From Spirochaetia bacterium (GTDB taxonomy: Bacteria > Spirochaetota > Spirochaetia > Treponematales > Breznakiellaceae): a stretch of DNA of 13,930 bases. Below are positions 13,719 through 13,930 of the stretch, in pieces (position 1 is the stretch's first letter; the number at the start of each line of letters is the position of its first letter). The translations under genes were made by a program, and so were the position numbers. The stretch covers positions 1 to 13,930 of the forward strand of contig BNVA01000037.1 in NCBI GenBank assembly GCA_025997755.1, written 5' to 3'. The notes below the pieces were generated by a model. It was given only the letters and a program-made list of their open reading frames with translations. It was not told the DNA's origin and did not search any database.

Positions 13719-13746
13719 TATTCGTTTCTACGCATAGAAACGAATA
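13719..13746. promoter_or_regulatory. 28-base palindromic operator at the importer promoter
   Basis: TATTCGTTTCTA (13719-13730) and TAGAAACGAATA (13735-13746) are perfect 12-base inverted arms around CGCA. The palindrome begins right after the -10 box, covers the predicted start (about 13742), and ends eight bases before the Shine-Dalgarno site. No T-run follows on the - strand, so it is not a terminator. It is either a repressor site or a 5' hairpin in the mRNA. Confidence 0.7.
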
Positions 13747-13747
13747 C

Positions 13748-13776
13748 ATATTAGCGAATTTTCTTGTTTTTGAAAA
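13748..13776 (-). promoter_or_regulatory. Promoter of the PF04392-type importer operon
   Basis: TTTTCA (13776-13771; 4 of 6 to consensus) is followed after 17 bases by TAATAT (13753-13748). The -35 box overlaps the T-run of the upstream terminator, and the palindrome starts directly after the -10 box. Confidence 0.5.
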
Positions 13777-13796
13777 GGGGGCGCGCATTGCCTCCC
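13773..13796 (-). terminator. Rho-independent terminator of the gene entering from the right edge
   Basis: On the - strand GGGAGGC (13796-13790) pairs with GCCCCC (13782-13777) with one bulged A and a 7-base loop, and TTTT follows (13776-13773). It begins 11 bases after the stop codon at 13808. Confidence 0.5.
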
Positions 13797-13807
13797 GATA
13801 AACGTTA

Positions 13808-13930
13808 CTATTCACAGCCTATTTTAGCCTGCTGAAAAACCTCATTCAACGAGATGGGTTTGCCAGTGCAGAGTCTGGATAAAGCATAAAAGCCGTTCAC
13901 GGCGTTTCGGTTGCAGGTTTCGATATATGA
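13808..13930 (-). CDS. 3' end of an unidentified gene (partial at right edge)
   Basis: Forty codons are open from the right edge to a TAG (13810-13808). The peptide reads YIETCNRNAVNGFYALSRL, then CTGKPISLNEVFQQAKIGCE. I do not recognise the family. Coding is supported by the varied, ordinary amino acid content and by the terminator just after the stop. Another frame on the same strand is also open for much of this stretch, so the call is uncertain. If real, it ends about 110 bases before the importer operon on the same strand. Confidence 0.35.
   Translation of the reverse strand, partial: SYIETCNRNAVNGFYALSRLCTGKPISLNEVFQQAKIGCE

Noticed and set aside
13719..13746. Rho-independent terminator in front of the importer operon
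   Set aside because: The palindrome is strong, but no T-run follows on either strand at the right place and it overlaps the predicted transcription start.

Overview
The window reads like part of a spirochaete chromosome, most likely a Treponema-type host-associated or gut species. This is inferred from several exported lipoproteins with loose lipoboxes, two coiled-coil PD-(D/E)XK-like proteins of a type I associate with Treponema and cyanobacteria, and CsgG/TolB-like exported proteins. No rRNA, tRNA, CRISPR array or insertion sequence could be supported. Base composition is mosaic. Sampled lines are about one third GC around 5.3 kb and about half or more GC in the transporter operon at 10.9-13.7 kb.

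Left part (1-2332, + strand): a PD-(D/E)XK nuclease-like gene with an 11-residue coiled-coil repeat, then two exported proteins of the CsgG/LpoB/TolB-N kind. Each gene appears to have its own promoter. Middle part (2337-3878, - strand): a DivIC/FtsB-like membrane protein and, upstream of it, a cysteine-rich lipoprotein. Then (3988-5951, + strand): a LivF-type ABC ATPase followed directly by a family-1 solute-binding lipoprotein, with no permease in sight.

From 5969 to the right edge everything is on the - strand. A compact operon (exported hypothetical protein, cysteine desulfurase, radical SAM/SPASM enzyme, ThiI) handles sulfur transfer, at least for tRNA 4-thiouridine: the desulfurase makes persulfide sulfur and ThiI uses it. 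Next comes a second PD-(D/E)XK nuclease-like gene with a strong Shine-Dalgarno site and overlapping inverted repeats in front of it. Then comes a complete ABC importer of the PF04392/TrpXYZ kind: binding protein, permease and ATPase with overlapping ends. Its promoter carries a 12+12 base palindrome over the predicted transcription start. The 3' end of a further gene, with a likely terminator, enters from the right edge.

The points most worth a second look are: a cluster of genes at 1.5-4.0 kb whose -10 boxes sit only a few bases before the ATG and which lack Shine-Dalgarno sites (possible leaderless mRNAs); the palindromic operator of the importer; two short repeats shared by the flanks of the two nuclease-like genes; a probable non-standard start codon (ATA or ATT) for the solute-binding lipoprotein; and the radical SAM enzyme placed between the two sulfur-transfer genes. 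I found no clearly new multi-gene system.
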